From positions 1 through 42,747 of the forward strand of contig JAKEHO010000005.1 in the NCBI GenBank assembly GCA_022614965.1: a DNA stretch of 42,747 bases. Reading direction: 5' to 3'. This document shows, one piece after another, positions 1 to 7,227 of this stretch. The stretch's first letter is position 1, and every line of letters starts with the position of its first letter. The position numbers and the translations under genes are program-made. Source of the DNA: Gammaproteobacteria bacterium (GTDB taxonomy: Bacteria > Pseudomonadota > Gammaproteobacteria > JAKEHO01). Below the pieces are notes generated by a model. It saw only the letters and a program-made list of their open reading frames with translations. It did no database searches and was not told the DNA's origin.

Positions 1-1
1 A

Positions 2-1231
2 CTGCAGGATCAGGGACGCCTGGATGAAGCGGCAAACGCCTACCGTGAAGCGACGAGACTGAAGCTCAATTACCCTAAAGCCCATTTCAATCTCGCGACG
101 GTGTTTGGTGAGCAGGGGAGGCTTGATGACGCAGCTGCATCCTACGCAGAGGCGCTCCGGCTCGACCCGGGGATGGTCGAGGCGCATAACAATCTTGCTA
201 AGGTCAAAAAGTTTTCATCGGAGGATTCGGATCAGATTGCCGAGTTCGAAGCCCTATTAAGACGAATAAAAGATGATAAAGATAAGCAGCTCGTTTTGCA
301 CTTTGTCCTGGGTAAGATCTATGACGATTGCAGAAATTATGACAAGGCGTTCGCCCACTATGAGAAAGCCAATGCCTTGAAGCATCGTCTCGTCGATTTC
401 GACGAGCAAAGGCACGTCCACTATGTATCCAGTCTGTTGGATACCTACACGCCAGAATTATTTCAACGTCATCGTGGTCACGGGAGCAACTCTGAGTTAC
501 CCATCTTCATTGTCGGCACACCGCGTTCCGGCACGACACTCATTGAGCAGGTCTTAGCTGCGCACCCTAGAGTGCATGGTGCCGGTGAGCTGAAATTCAT
601 AGGTGAGCATGTTCAGTCGTTACCACGGCGAATGGGCAGATCCGTCGCTTATCCACAGTGCGCGAAAGCCCTTACACCGGAACTTATTAGCGAGTTAGCG
701 AAAGCCTACCTTGAGCATCTCCGTGGTCGTTGCGGTGACAGCAAGGTACTGCGGGTGACGGACAAGATGCCGATTAACTTTTATCACATTGGCCTTATTG
801 CTGTCCTGTTCCCGCGTGCAAGGATCATCCACTGTCGCCGTGATCCCCTCGATGCCTGTCTATCGATGTATTTTCAGTCATTCACTGAAGGCTACCACTA
901 CAGTTATGACTTCGCCGATCTCGGCGCGTTCTATCGTCAGTATCGGCGGTTGATGGACCATTGGTGCCGGGTGCTGCCCGGGCGGCTGATTGAAATCGAT
1001 TATGAGGACATCGTGAATCATCAGGAGGTCGTGAGCCGCAAGCTTGTAGATGCTTGTGGGCTGGAGTGGGACGATGCCTGCCTTAGGTTCTACGAGCACA
1101 ACCGACCGGTGCGTACCGGGAGCAACTGGCAGGTGCGCCAGCCGCTTTACAAAACGTCGGTCAAGCGCTGGAAGCACTATGAAAAGTATGTCGGGCCGCT
1201 TAAGAATGCGCTAGGGTACCAAGAAGGCTAG
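2..1231 (+). CDS. TPR-sulfotransferase, 5'-truncated by the window edge
   Basis: The frame is open from base 2 and the true start lies upstream. The first about 65 codons encode two TPR-like helices (repeats of the type GRLDEAANAYREATRL and GRLDDAAASYAEALRL). A sulfotransferase domain follows, with the 5'-phosphosulfate loop PRSGTTL at about 521-541 and the 3'-phosphate region around IIHCRRDPLDACLSMY at about 820-870. By family, such proteins transfer sulfate from PAPS to an acceptor, and the TPRs probably hold a protein partner. The acceptor cannot be deduced here. A GTG at 101 lies inside the TPR array and is not a credible start. The sulfotransferase-family call is secure; the substrate is unknown. 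Confidence 0.88.
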   Translation: MQDQGRLDEAANAYREATRLKLNYPKAHFNLATVFGEQGRLDDAAASYAEALRLDPGMVEAHNNLAKVKKFSSEDSDQIAEFEALLRRIKDDKDKQLVLHFVLGKIYDDCRNYDKAFAHYEKANALKHRLVDFDEQRHVHYVSSLLDTYTPELFQRHRGHGSNSELPIFIVGTPRSGTTLIEQVLAAHPRVHGAGELKFIGEHVQSLPRRMGRSVAYPQCAKALTPELISELAKAYLEHLRGRCGDSKVLRVTDKMPINFYHIGLIAVLFPRARIIHCRRDPLDACLSMYFQSFTEGYHYSYDFADLGAFYRQYRRLMDHWCRVLPGRLIEIDYEDIVNHQEVVSRKLVDACGLEWDDACLRFYEHNRPVRTGSNWQVRQPLYKTSVKRWKHYEKYVGPLKNALGYQEG

Positions 1232-1267
1232 AATCTTCTTTTTGTCTGTCCGCCGCTCGCCTATACC

Positions 1268-2221
1268 ATGCGCGCCTTGTATCCCGCGATCGAACCATAC
1301 CGAGTCCATCATTTGTCCGTGGACCCTCCGCATGTGATCTACGTTGAGGAATGCGGTACTCGGGACGGGATACCGGTTCTATTTCTGCATGGTGGGCCAG
1401 GGTCGAGTTGTAAGCCGTATCACAGACAGTTCTTTGACCCGGCGCGCTATCGCGCGATTCTTTTCGATCAGCGCGCGAGTGGCGGCTCCACGCCCCATGG
1501 CGAGCTTGCGGGCAATACCACGCAAGCGCTGATTGGGGATATAGAGCGAATTCGCGATGCGCTCGGCATCGAAAAATGGCTGTTATTTGGCGGATCCTGG
1601 GGCGCAACGCTCGCAGTACTCTATGCCGAGATGCATCCTGACCGGGCGCTCGGTCTGGTTTTACGAGGGACATTTCTTGCAAGAGCGCAGGATCTCGATT
1701 GGATCGTCAAAAGCGGGGCGAATCGGATCTTTCCCGATGCATGGGAGGAGTTTATTGGTTTTATTCCTAAAGCCGAGCGTGATGATCTTGTAGAAGCCTA
1801 CTACCGTCGCTTGTTATCCGACGATGAACCCTTACAACTCGCCGCTGCCAAGGCCTGGTCGGCTTGGGCGACGCGGGTGGTGACCTACACACTCCCGCAG
1901 CCGGAGAACCCATCGGAGTCAGCCGGAAAAAATAAGGTAGTCGATGAGGCGCGTATCGAATGCCATTATGCGGCGCATCAGTATTTCCTTGAGCCGAACC
2001 AGCTGCTGCGCGAGGCGGATAAGATCCCGCCTGTACGGACCGTTCTCATTCACGGGCGTCGGGACCTGACCTGCACGCTGGAATCATCCTGGCTGCTGCA
2101 CAAGCGCTTGCCCAATTCGAAGCTTGTCATCCTCCCTGATGCGGGGCATCTGGCGGCGGAGCCTTCCATGATCGATGTCCTGGTTGCGGCCACCGACACA
2201 TTCGCCAAGCAGCTCGCATGA
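1268..2221 (+). CDS. pip: Prolyl iminopeptidase (S33 alpha/beta hydrolase)
   Basis: This 317-residue protein matches the usual length of bacterial proline iminopeptidases, which remove N-terminal proline from peptides in the cytoplasm. The oxyanion motif HGGPGSS lies at residues 41-47 and the nucleophile elbow GGSWGA puts the catalytic Ser at 110. Asp265 (HGRRDLTC) and His293 (DAGHLA) complete a plausible triad. Its stop overlaps the folP start as ATGA, so the two genes are probably cotranscribed. The pairing with folP is positional only and no functional link is known. Confidence 0.92.
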   Translation: MRALYPAIEPYRVHHLSVDPPHVIYVEECGTRDGIPVLFLHGGPGSSCKPYHRQFFDPARYRAILFDQRASGGSTPHGELAGNTTQALIGDIERIRDALGIEKWLLFGGSWGATLAVLYAEMHPDRALGLVLRGTFLARAQDLDWIVKSGANRIFPDAWEEFIGFIPKAERDDLVEAYYRRLLSDDEPLQLAAAKAWSAWATRVVTYTLPQPENPSESAGKNKVVDEARIECHYAAHQYFLEPNQLLREADKIPPVRTVLIHGRRDLTCTLESSWLLHKRLPNSKLVILPDAGHLAAEPSMIDVLVAATDTFAKQLA

Positions 2222-3066
2222 TAATTCGCAGTATTTTGGATGGTGAAGGTCCGCTGATTGCGGGTATTCTGAACCTAACGCCCGACAGCTTCTCGGATGG
2301 TGGCCTATACGTTAGGGAGGAAGATGCAATCCGTCATGCATGCACCATGACGGACGAAGGCGCTGACATCATTGATGTAGGAGGCGAATCAAGCCGTCCC
2401 GGTGCAGAGCCTGTCGGCGCAAAGGAGCAGATACGCAGGGTCATCGATGTGATCCGGCGTCTCAGGGAAATCCTGCCGGCTACGGTCGCAATCAGTATCG
2501 ATACGACGCTCTCGGATGTGGCCAATACGGCGCTCGAAGCGGGTGCATCCATCATCAATGACACATCAGCCGGCCGCGATGACGAGAAGATGTTTGAGCT
2601 AGCGGCAGTGCACAATGTTCCCCTGGTGCTGATGCATAGGAAAGGAACACCAAAAACCATGCAGGATAACCCCACCTATGGCGATGTCGTTCAGGAGGTC
2701 AAGGCCTTCTTGCTGCAACGCGCAGAGTCCGCCTTAGCCGCTGGGGTCAGAAAGAAGCAAATCATTCTTGATCCGGGCATTGGCTTCGGTAAGACCCGGG
2801 ATCATAATCTCCATCTCATGGCGAATCTCACCCAGTTCGTCGCAACCGGCTACCCGGTGTTGCTAGGAACCAGCCGCAAGCGGTTTATGGGTTCAGTGTG
2901 TGGGGAGTCGGAATCCCAGTTGCTCGTGGGCGCGACCTGCTCGACCACCGCACTTGGCGTGGCGGCGGGCGTGAAGATCCTTCGTGTGCACGATGTAAAA
3001 CCCAATCGTCAGGCTGCAAATGTCGCGTGGGCGATCAAGAACATGGGCGTGGCAGAGACAGGATGA
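2218..3066 (+). CDS. folP: Dihydropteroate synthase (folate pathway)
   Basis: The 282-residue protein condenses p-aminobenzoate with dihydropterin pyrophosphate to give dihydropteroate. The pterin-binding signature LNLTPDSFSDGG is at residues 18-29, and the second signature DVGGESSRPGA follows near residue 60. The length is typical. The start overlaps the pip stop by four bases. A second, divergent pterin-binding synthase for the methanopterin branch is encoded at 7228-8706, so this copy is assigned to folate. It ends 36 bp from the converging pqqE, and no clear terminator is seen between them. Confidence 0.95.
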   Translation: MIIRSILDGEGPLIAGILNLTPDSFSDGGLYVREEDAIRHACTMTDEGADIIDVGGESSRPGAEPVGAKEQIRRVIDVIRRLREILPATVAISIDTTLSDVANTALEAGASIINDTSAGRDDEKMFELAAVHNVPLVLMHRKGTPKTMQDNPTYGDVVQEVKAFLLQRAESALAAGVRKKQIILDPGIGFGKTRDHNLHLMANLTQFVATGYPVLLGTSRKRFMGSVCGESESQLLVGATCSTTALGVAAGVKILRVHDVKPNRQAANVAWAIKNMGVAETG

Positions 3067-3102
3067 ATCTGCTCGGGTGCGCCATGGCAGAGCCGTCGAC
3101 CG

Positions 3103-4278
3103 TCAATAGAGTGTTCCGGCAACGCCGGCTTGTTTCTCTGCGATACGCCGCTTTGAGTTTTGTGGATTTCTGAAAACCAGTGGTTTGACCACAGCCACCG
3201 GGCGCTGGGCGGCCTCTTTGGCTGCCGCAATCGCATCCAACACGACTTGGTGACGTGGGGACAGATCGCAAACCGGATCGGTGTTCGCTGCATCACCCGT
3301 CAGCATATAGGCTTGGCAACGACAACCGCCAAAATCCTTAAAGCGCTCGGGACAACTTCGGCATGGTTCCTTCATCCAATCAAAACCGCGGAACTTGTTA
3401 AAGTCTGGCGAGTCATTCCATATCCAGTCGATACTGTGGTCACGGACGTTCGGGAAGGTCATTCCGGGTAACTGGCCCGCCGCGTGACAGGGCAGGGCGG
3501 TTCCATCCGGAGTAATGGTAAGAAAAACGGCACCCCAGCCGTTCATGCAGGCCTTGGGCCGCGTCTCGTAATAGTCCGGCACGACATAATAAATCTTCAT
3601 TTTGCCCTTCATCTTTTTCTGATACTCATGGGCAATGGCCTCCGCCTGTTCAAGCTGTTCGCGAGAGGGCAGGAGCTGATCGCGGTTTACCATGGCCCAG
3701 CCATAGTACTGTGTGGTGGCGAGCTCCACATAGTCCGCGTTCAGGGTGATGGCAAGCTCCAGGATATCCCGGACCTGCTCTTGATTCTGACGGTGCAGGA
3801 CAAAACAGAGCACCATTGGATAACCGTATTTTTTCACCAGCCGGGCCATCTCCAGCTTGTGCTTGAATGCGTCAGTGCCGGCGATAAAGTTGTTCAGTTC
3901 TTCACTGCTGGCTTGAAAGCTAACCTGGATATGATCGAGCCCAGCCTCTTTAAATCCTTTAATGCGCTCCTCGTCCATACCGACCCCGGAGGTGATCAGG
4001 TTGGTGTAGAAGCCGAGACGGCGCGCCTCACGGATCAATTCTTCGAGGTCGCGGCGCACCAATGGCTCGCCGCCGGAGAAGCCGAGCTGGGTCGCCCCCA
4101 TCGCCCGTGCTTCCCGCATGACGCGCAACCAATCCTCGGTCGATAATTCGTTCTTAGCCTTGGCGAAGTCCACCGGATTGGAACAATAAGGGCATTGCAG
4201 CGGACACTTGTAGGTCAGCTCCGCCAGTAGCCATAAGGGTTTAGGTTGATTATTTAGCTCGGATCCAACCGTTTTCAT
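3103..4278 (-). CDS. pqqE: PqqA peptide cyclase, radical SAM/SPASM enzyme
   Basis: PqqE makes the Glu-Tyr carbon-carbon bond in PqqA, the first step of pyrroloquinoline quinone synthesis, with PqqD presenting the peptide. The radical-SAM cluster cysteines are C25, C29 and C32 (CPLQCPYC). A SPASM region lies in the C-terminal third, with CxxC-type clusters around PCRSCPERF and GGCRCQAYM for auxiliary Fe-S clusters. At 391 residues it has the family length. It is the last gene of the operon and its 5' end overlaps pqqD by 29 bases, which suggests translational coupling with the carrier protein it needs. Confidence 0.97.
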   Translation of the reverse strand: MKTVGSELNNQPKPLWLLAELTYKCPLQCPYCSNPVDFAKAKNELSTEDWLRVMREARAMGATQLGFSGGEPLVRRDLEELIREARRLGFYTNLITSGVGMDEERIKGFKEAGLDHIQVSFQASSEELNNFIAGTDAFKHKLEMARLVKKYGYPMVLCFVLHRQNQEQVRDILELAITLNADYVELATTQYYGWAMVNRDQLLPSREQLEQAEAIAHEYQKKMKGKMKIYYVVPDYYETRPKACMNGWGAVFLTITPDGTALPCHAAGQLPGMTFPNVRDHSIDWIWNDSPDFNKFRGFDWMKEPCRSCPERFKDFGGCRCQAYMLTGDAANTDPVCDLSPRHQVVLDAIAAAKEAAQRPVAVVKPLVFRNPQNSKRRIAEKQAGVAGTLY

Positions 4279-4528
4279 GGGCTACCTCCAGAAATTTGTA
4301 GACATCTGCATCCAAATTAGCATCGGGAAACTGTGTCTTCAGGTCTCGAATTATACTCTCAATGGTCTTCTCACCGTCACAACGTTTTAAAATCTCACCC
4401 GCGCTCGGACTCAATTTCACCATCCCTTCCGGGTAAAGGATCACGTGACACTGCTGCGCCTCCTCCCATTGGAAGCGGAAGGTCGGTGTAATCTCGGGTA
4501 CTGTGTCACCAGCCATCTCGTCGCTCAT
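4250..4528 (-). CDS. pqqD: PqqD peptide chaperone
   Basis: This 92-residue protein belongs to the PqqD family of RiPP recognition proteins, which bind the PqqA precursor and deliver it to PqqE. It shows the family pattern [19 protein letters not shown] followed by a helical segment rich in IRDL. Its start shares one base with the pqqC stop (TAATG arrangement) and its end overlaps pqqE by 29 bases, so C, D and E are tightly coupled. No fusion to pqqC or pqqE is present, although such fusions occur in other bacteria. Confidence 0.96.
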   Translation of the reverse strand: MSDEMAGDTVPEITPTFRFQWEEAQQCHVILYPEGMVKLSPSAGEILKRCDGEKTIESIIRDLKTQFPDANLDADVYKFLEVAHENGWIRAK

Positions 4529-5262
4529 TAGGCATCCTTGACGTTATGGTAAGGCGGCTTGTTCGCTACATAGGCCATCCACATCGCATCGAGCATGGTC
4601 CATAGAATATCCAACTTGAACTGCAGAATTCCTAACGCCTTCTCCTGTTGTTCGCGGGTCGTGAAGTAATCCAGGGTGATGTCGAGGCCGTGTTGCACGT
4701 CACGCCGCGCTTCGCTCAGGCGTTTGCGAAAATAGCTGTATCCCTCGGGTTTGATCCATGGATAGTACTCTGGCCACTTGTCGAGTCGGCGCTGGTGAAT
4801 CTTTGGGGCGAACAGTTCGGTCAGCGAAGAGCAGGCGGCTTCCTGCCAGGTGGCGCGCCGCGCAAAATTCACATAGGCATCGATAGCAAAGCGCACACCC
4901 GGGAGGACATGTAGTTCGGACCATAGCTCTTCCCGGGTAAGCCCAACGGCCTCACCGAGCTGCAACCACGCCTCAATACCGCCTTCTGTACCACCAGTCC
5001 CATCATGATCAGTGATGCGTTGGATCCATTGGCGACGGAACTCTCGGTCTGGACAGTTGGCGAGTATCGCCGCATCTTTTACGGGAATGCTAATTTGGTA
5101 GTAAAACCGATTAGCTACCCATCCCTGGATCGGTTTTTTGTCCAGCTTTCCCGAGTTCATCAACACATGGAACTCATGATTGATGTGATAGTACTTCTCT
5201 TTTTCCCGAAGCTTCTGTTCGAACTCTGCTTGCGACCAGGGTAATCTCTCTTTAACGCCCAT
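4528..5262 (-). CDS. pqqC: Pyrroloquinoline-quinone synthase
   Basis: PqqC catalyses the last step of PQQ synthesis: cofactorless ring closure and eight-electron oxidation of AHQQ with O2. The 244-residue length fits the family. The residue pattern [16 protein letters not shown] and the stretch around [18 protein letters not shown] are characteristic of the all-helical active site. It lies 16 bp downstream of pqqB and overlaps pqqD by one base. The oxygen requirement implies an aerobic or microaerobic host. Confidence 0.97.
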   Translation of the reverse strand: MGVKERLPWSQAEFEQKLREKEKYYHINHEFHVLMNSGKLDKKPIQGWVANRFYYQISIPVKDAAILANCPDREFRRQWIQRITDHDGTGGTEGGIEAWLQLGEAVGLTREELWSELHVLPGVRFAIDAYVNFARRATWQEAACSSLTELFAPKIHQRRLDKWPEYYPWIKPEGYSYFRKRLSEARRDVQHGLDITLDYFTTREQQEKALGILQFKLDILWTMLDAMWMAYVANKPPYHNVKDA

Positions 5263-5278
5263 TGTCTGCTTCGCATGC

Positions 5279-6196
5279 TTAGAGCTGTAATTCCATACCG
5301 TCGTGCGCTACCTCGATACCTTTGGAGGTCAGTAAAGCGCGCTCCTGTGAATCCTCATCAAGAATCGGATTCGTGTTATTGATATGAATCAGGATCTTGC
5401 GGGGTTTATCGAGGGTTTCAAGTATTGAGATCATGCCGCCCTCGCCTGATTGCCGCAGATGCCCCATTTCGCTTGCCAGCTTATCACTAATTCCCTCATG
5501 AGCCAGTTCATCATCAGTCCAGACTGTTCCATCCACCAGGAGGCAATCGGCCTCGCCCATGTAGGGGCGTACGTGCGGCTCCACCTCGCCTAAACCCGGA
5601 GCGTAGAACAGGTTTTTGCCGGTCTTCGTGTCTTCGACGCGTACGCCGATATTGTCGCCCTTATGGGGGTTGTGGCGGTGAGGTGAGTAGGGCGGCGCCT
5701 CGCTTTTCAGCGGCACTGCCGTAAAGCGCAACCCATCTGCTTTTTCAATCCTAAACGATTTGCCGTCATCCAACGGGATTGGATGCCAGTTGACGCCGCA
5801 ATAGTATTCCAGCAGTTTTAATAGTGGGTATCCCGTCGTGAGGTCTTGATAGACCATATCTGTACAGTAGATATCCAACGGGCTTCCTTTCTCGCGCAGC
5901 ATCACGAGTCCAGTTGTGTGGTCGATCTGCGCATCAATAAGGACAACGGCGCAGATGGCTGTGTCGCGCACGGCGCGCCCTGGCTGCATGGCGGGAAATG
6001 ATTGCAATTGAGTGCGGATATCTGGAGAGGCATTGAACAGTACCCAGTCGATGCCGTTGCTGCTCACCGCAATTGATGATTGTGTGCGCTCCTTTGCACG
6101 TATTTTACCTTTCCTGAGTCGTCGACAGTTTTTGCAGTTGCAGTTCCATTGTGGGAAGCCGCCACCGGCACCTGAACCCAATATATGTACCTGCAT
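5279..6196 (-). CDS. pqqB: PqqB metallo-beta-lactamase-fold hydroxylase
   Basis: PqqB is an iron-dependent MBL-fold oxygenase that hydroxylates the tyrosine-derived ring of the PQQ precursor. The start at 6196 gives the conserved N-terminus [18 protein letters not shown], followed by the CNCKNC zinc-binding cysteines. A longer frame from 6289 exists, but its extra 31 residues are not family-like. The resulting 305 residues match the family. A stem-loop lies about 35 bases upstream of the start and a 361-bp untranslated stretch separates it from pqqA. No strong Shine-Dalgarno is visible. Confidence 0.96.
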   Translation of the reverse strand: MQVHILGSGAGGGFPQWNCNCKNCRRLRKGKIRAKERTQSSIAVSSNGIDWVLFNASPDIRTQLQSFPAMQPGRAVRDTAICAVVLIDAQIDHTTGLVMLREKGSPLDIYCTDMVYQDLTTGYPLLKLLEYYCGVNWHPIPLDDGKSFRIEKADGLRFTAVPLKSEAPPYSPHRHNPHKGDNIGVRVEDTKTGKNLFYAPGLGEVEPHVRPYMGEADCLLVDGTVWTDDELAHEGISDKLASEMGHLRQSGEGGMISILETLDKPRKILIHINNTNPILDEDSQERALLTSKGIEVAHDGMELQL

Positions 6197-6230
6197 AAGC
6201 CGTGGTTTCTGGTCAGATCCTTCAAAATGA

Positions 6231-6275
6231 TTGGCCCTGTTTAGGCGGCCCTTCCGACCGCCACCACAGGGCCAA
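6231..6275 (-). other. Stem-loop in the pqqB leader
   Basis: TTGGCCCTG (6231-6239) pairs perfectly with CAGGGCCAA (6267-6275). An inner stem GGCGG (6244-6248) pairs with CCGCC (6258-6262). In the minus-strand transcript it lies about 35 bases before the pqqB start. There is no U-tract, so it is more likely an RNA processing or stability element than a terminator. Confidence 0.6.
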
Positions 6276-6515
6276 GTTGAAACGCTCAATCAACGCGTGG
6301 TGGCGTTTTCAATCCGGGGGTCCGGCCCTTTATGCCACCTAACGTAGTGTTCGCATTTGCACGGGGCGCGCCTACCACCCCATTTAAACTCCACTATCGG
6401 TTCGGAGTATATCTGGTTCCTTCCGAGCCAAACCGAGAGACATATTGCGGGGCCGTCCAGCTCATCAATTGTGTCTCTTCGTATTGTTTATATCGCTAAA
6501 GGGAGGTTTAAAACA

Positions 6516-6547
6516 ATTCAGGGGCTGACGAAAGGCAGCCCCTGAAT
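6516..6547 (-). terminator. Attenuator-like hairpin directly after pqqA
   Basis: ATTCAGGGGCTG (6516-6527) pairs perfectly over 12 bp with CAGCCCCTGAAT (6536-6547), leaving an 8-base loop. It begins 10 bases after the pqqA stop. On the minus strand it is followed by TGTTTT, a short U-rich tract. It may act as a partial terminator or 3' stabiliser, which would raise pqqA transcript above that of pqqB-E. Confidence 0.75.
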
Positions 6548-6557
6548 CTCACCTACA

Positions 6558-6632
6558 TTAACGATTGTTGATGTACATCGTTACCTCAAAGCCAAAGCGA
6601 ATATCACTATAGTCAGGGGTTTCCCACTTCAT
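6558..6632 (-). CDS. pqqA: PQQ precursor peptide PqqA
   Basis: This is a 24-codon gene. It encodes the ribosomal peptide from which PQQ is carved. The core reads FEVTMY, with Glu16 and Tyr20 in the invariant E-x3-Y spacing that PqqE crosslinks, and the tail is INNR. The upstream sequence is GAGGAGATGAAACC, a strong Shine-Dalgarno 8 bases before ATG 6632. It is the first gene of the pqqABCDE operon, separated from pqqB by a hairpin and 361 bp. An ATG 8 bases upstream (6640) is in another frame and stops at once. Confidence 0.96.
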   Translation of the reverse strand: MKWETPDYSDIRFGFEVTMYINNR

Positions 6633-6663
6633 GGTTTCATCTCCTCATGGTGTTTCAGGGTTT

Positions 6664-6680
6664 CAAGGCCATTGGCCTTG
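6664..6680. promoter_or_regulatory. 8+8 bp palindrome in the pqqA leader
   Basis: CAAGGCCA (6664-6671), one central base, then TGGCCTTG (6673-6680). It lies about 30 bp upstream of the pqqA start, just beyond the Shine-Dalgarno. It could be an operator or a small RNA hairpin; the sequence does not tell which. Confidence 0.45.
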
Positions 6681-6736
6681 GGATCGCTCGTTGGCCGATC
6701 CATCCTGGGTTAATCTAAAAGGTACCCTCGTACTCG

Positions 6737-6761
6737 TTTCCCGTTGACGGGAAATTTTCCC
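6737..6761. promoter_or_regulatory. Overlapping palindromes upstream of pqqA
   Basis: TTTCCCGT (6737-6744) and ACGGGAAA (6747-6754) form a perfect inverted repeat. The second arm also pairs with the following TTTTCCC as GGGAAA-T-TTTCCC (6749-6761). Three related half-sites in 25 bp look like a multi-site operator. In RNA they would be mutually exclusive hairpins. Confidence 0.5.
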
Positions 6762-6777
6762 GGTACGTTAAGGATAG

Positions 6778-6793
6778 TGCACGAATTATGCCA
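6778..6793 (-). promoter_or_regulatory. Candidate sigma-54-type promoter for pqqA
   Basis: On the minus strand TGGCATAATTCGTGCA has GG and GC separated by exactly 10 bases, the -24/-12 spacing of sigma-54 promoters. Five bases of TGGCA match, while the -12 element is GTGC instead of TTGC. Initiation near 6766 would give a leader of about 135 bases containing both palindromes. One-site matches like this arise by chance, so confidence is low. Confidence 0.3.
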
Positions 6794-7028
6794 ACAGGGA
6801 GAATGGACAGGGTGCGCGCCAAGGCGGACAGAAAAATATTGAAACACAATGGCTTAGAGAGTCGGTCTCAAAAGCTCCTTACCACGGTGCGTTCGAGAAG
6901 CGTGTGAGAGACTGTCGCCCTGGTCTCGCTAAGCCAGCGATCTGGTCAAAATGAACCACCTTCGCTCTCGCCCTGTGTTGCCTCGCGGGGCATGTGTCGG
7001 ATGCTTTCGCGGGCCTGTAACGGCGGCT

Positions 7029-7034
7029 TATAAT
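7029..7034 (+). promoter_or_regulatory. Candidate -10 element for the H4MPT operon
   Basis: TATAAT at 7029-7034 is a perfect sigma-70 -10 hexamer. The -35 position (around 7005-7011, TTCGCG-like) is weak. A start near 7041 would leave a leader of about 187 bases before the first ATG. Confidence 0.4.
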
Positions 7035-7068
7035 CAAAAAGTGACAATAAATGCCTTGGTGAGCACCA

Positions 7069-7126
7069 TGCCGAGCTTGCCACCGTAAATCCATTGGCAG
7101 GGGGATCTTCAAGTGAAAACTCGGCA
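7069..7126 (+). promoter_or_regulatory. Structured leader element of the H4MPT operon
   Basis: TGCCGAG (7069-7075) pairs with CTCGGCA (7120-7126), enclosing TGCCA (7078-7082) paired with TGGCA (7095-7099). With the terminator-like hairpin at 7158-7175 this has the architecture of an attenuator or riboswitch. It matches no riboswitch class I recognise. Confidence 0.4.
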
Positions 7127-7157
7127 TCTCGCTACGGCCCACGCGTTGTTTGTGAGT

Positions 7158-7187
7158 GGGGGCAGGGGCGCCCCCCATTTTATTTTC
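7158..7187 (+). terminator. Terminator-like hairpin in the H4MPT operon leader
   Basis: GGGGGC (7158-7163) pairs with GCCCCC (7170-7175) around a 6-base loop, and CATTTTATTTT follows. It ends about 40 bases before the start codon at 7228, where a full terminator would silence the operon unless relieved. The sequence GGCAGGGG also occurs upstream at 7096-7103, so a competing pairing with the C-run at 7171-7176 is possible. Confidence 0.5.
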
Positions 7188-7227
7188 AACCTTCAGAGCA
7201 AGTGACAGCGCCCAAGGTGCACCGAGC

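Larger units (their letters stand above)
6197..6557. other. pqqA-pqqB intergenic region
   Basis: This 361-bp gap inside the operon has no convincing gene. It contains the pqqA-proximal hairpin (6516-6547), the pqqB leader stem-loop (6231-6275) and a weaker AAACGC/GCGTTT pairing (6280-6285 with 6303-6308). Short open frames here show no coding character. Confidence 0.7.
6633..7227. other. Divergent control region between pqq and H4MPT operons
   Basis: No gene is recognisable in these 595 bp. The left part holds the pqqA Shine-Dalgarno, palindromes and a sigma-54-like site. The middle (6800-7000) shows nothing identifiable. The right part holds a TATAAT at 7029-7034, paired segments at 7069-7126 and a GC hairpin followed by a T-rich run at 7158-7187. 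Confidence 0.65.

Noticed and set aside
3484..4146. 220-codon plus-strand frame antisense to pqqE
   Set aside because: The minus strand encodes complete PqqE with all motifs; the antisense frame is a codon-bias shadow.
6197..6289. 31-residue N-terminal extension of PqqB
   Set aside because: The conserved PqqB start [13 protein letters not shown] is at 6196, and the extension spans a stem-loop.
7156..7227. N-terminal extension of the DHPS-like gene from 7156
   Set aside because: It would translate the leader hairpin and T-run, and the added residues are not family-like. ATG 7228 gives the conserved start.
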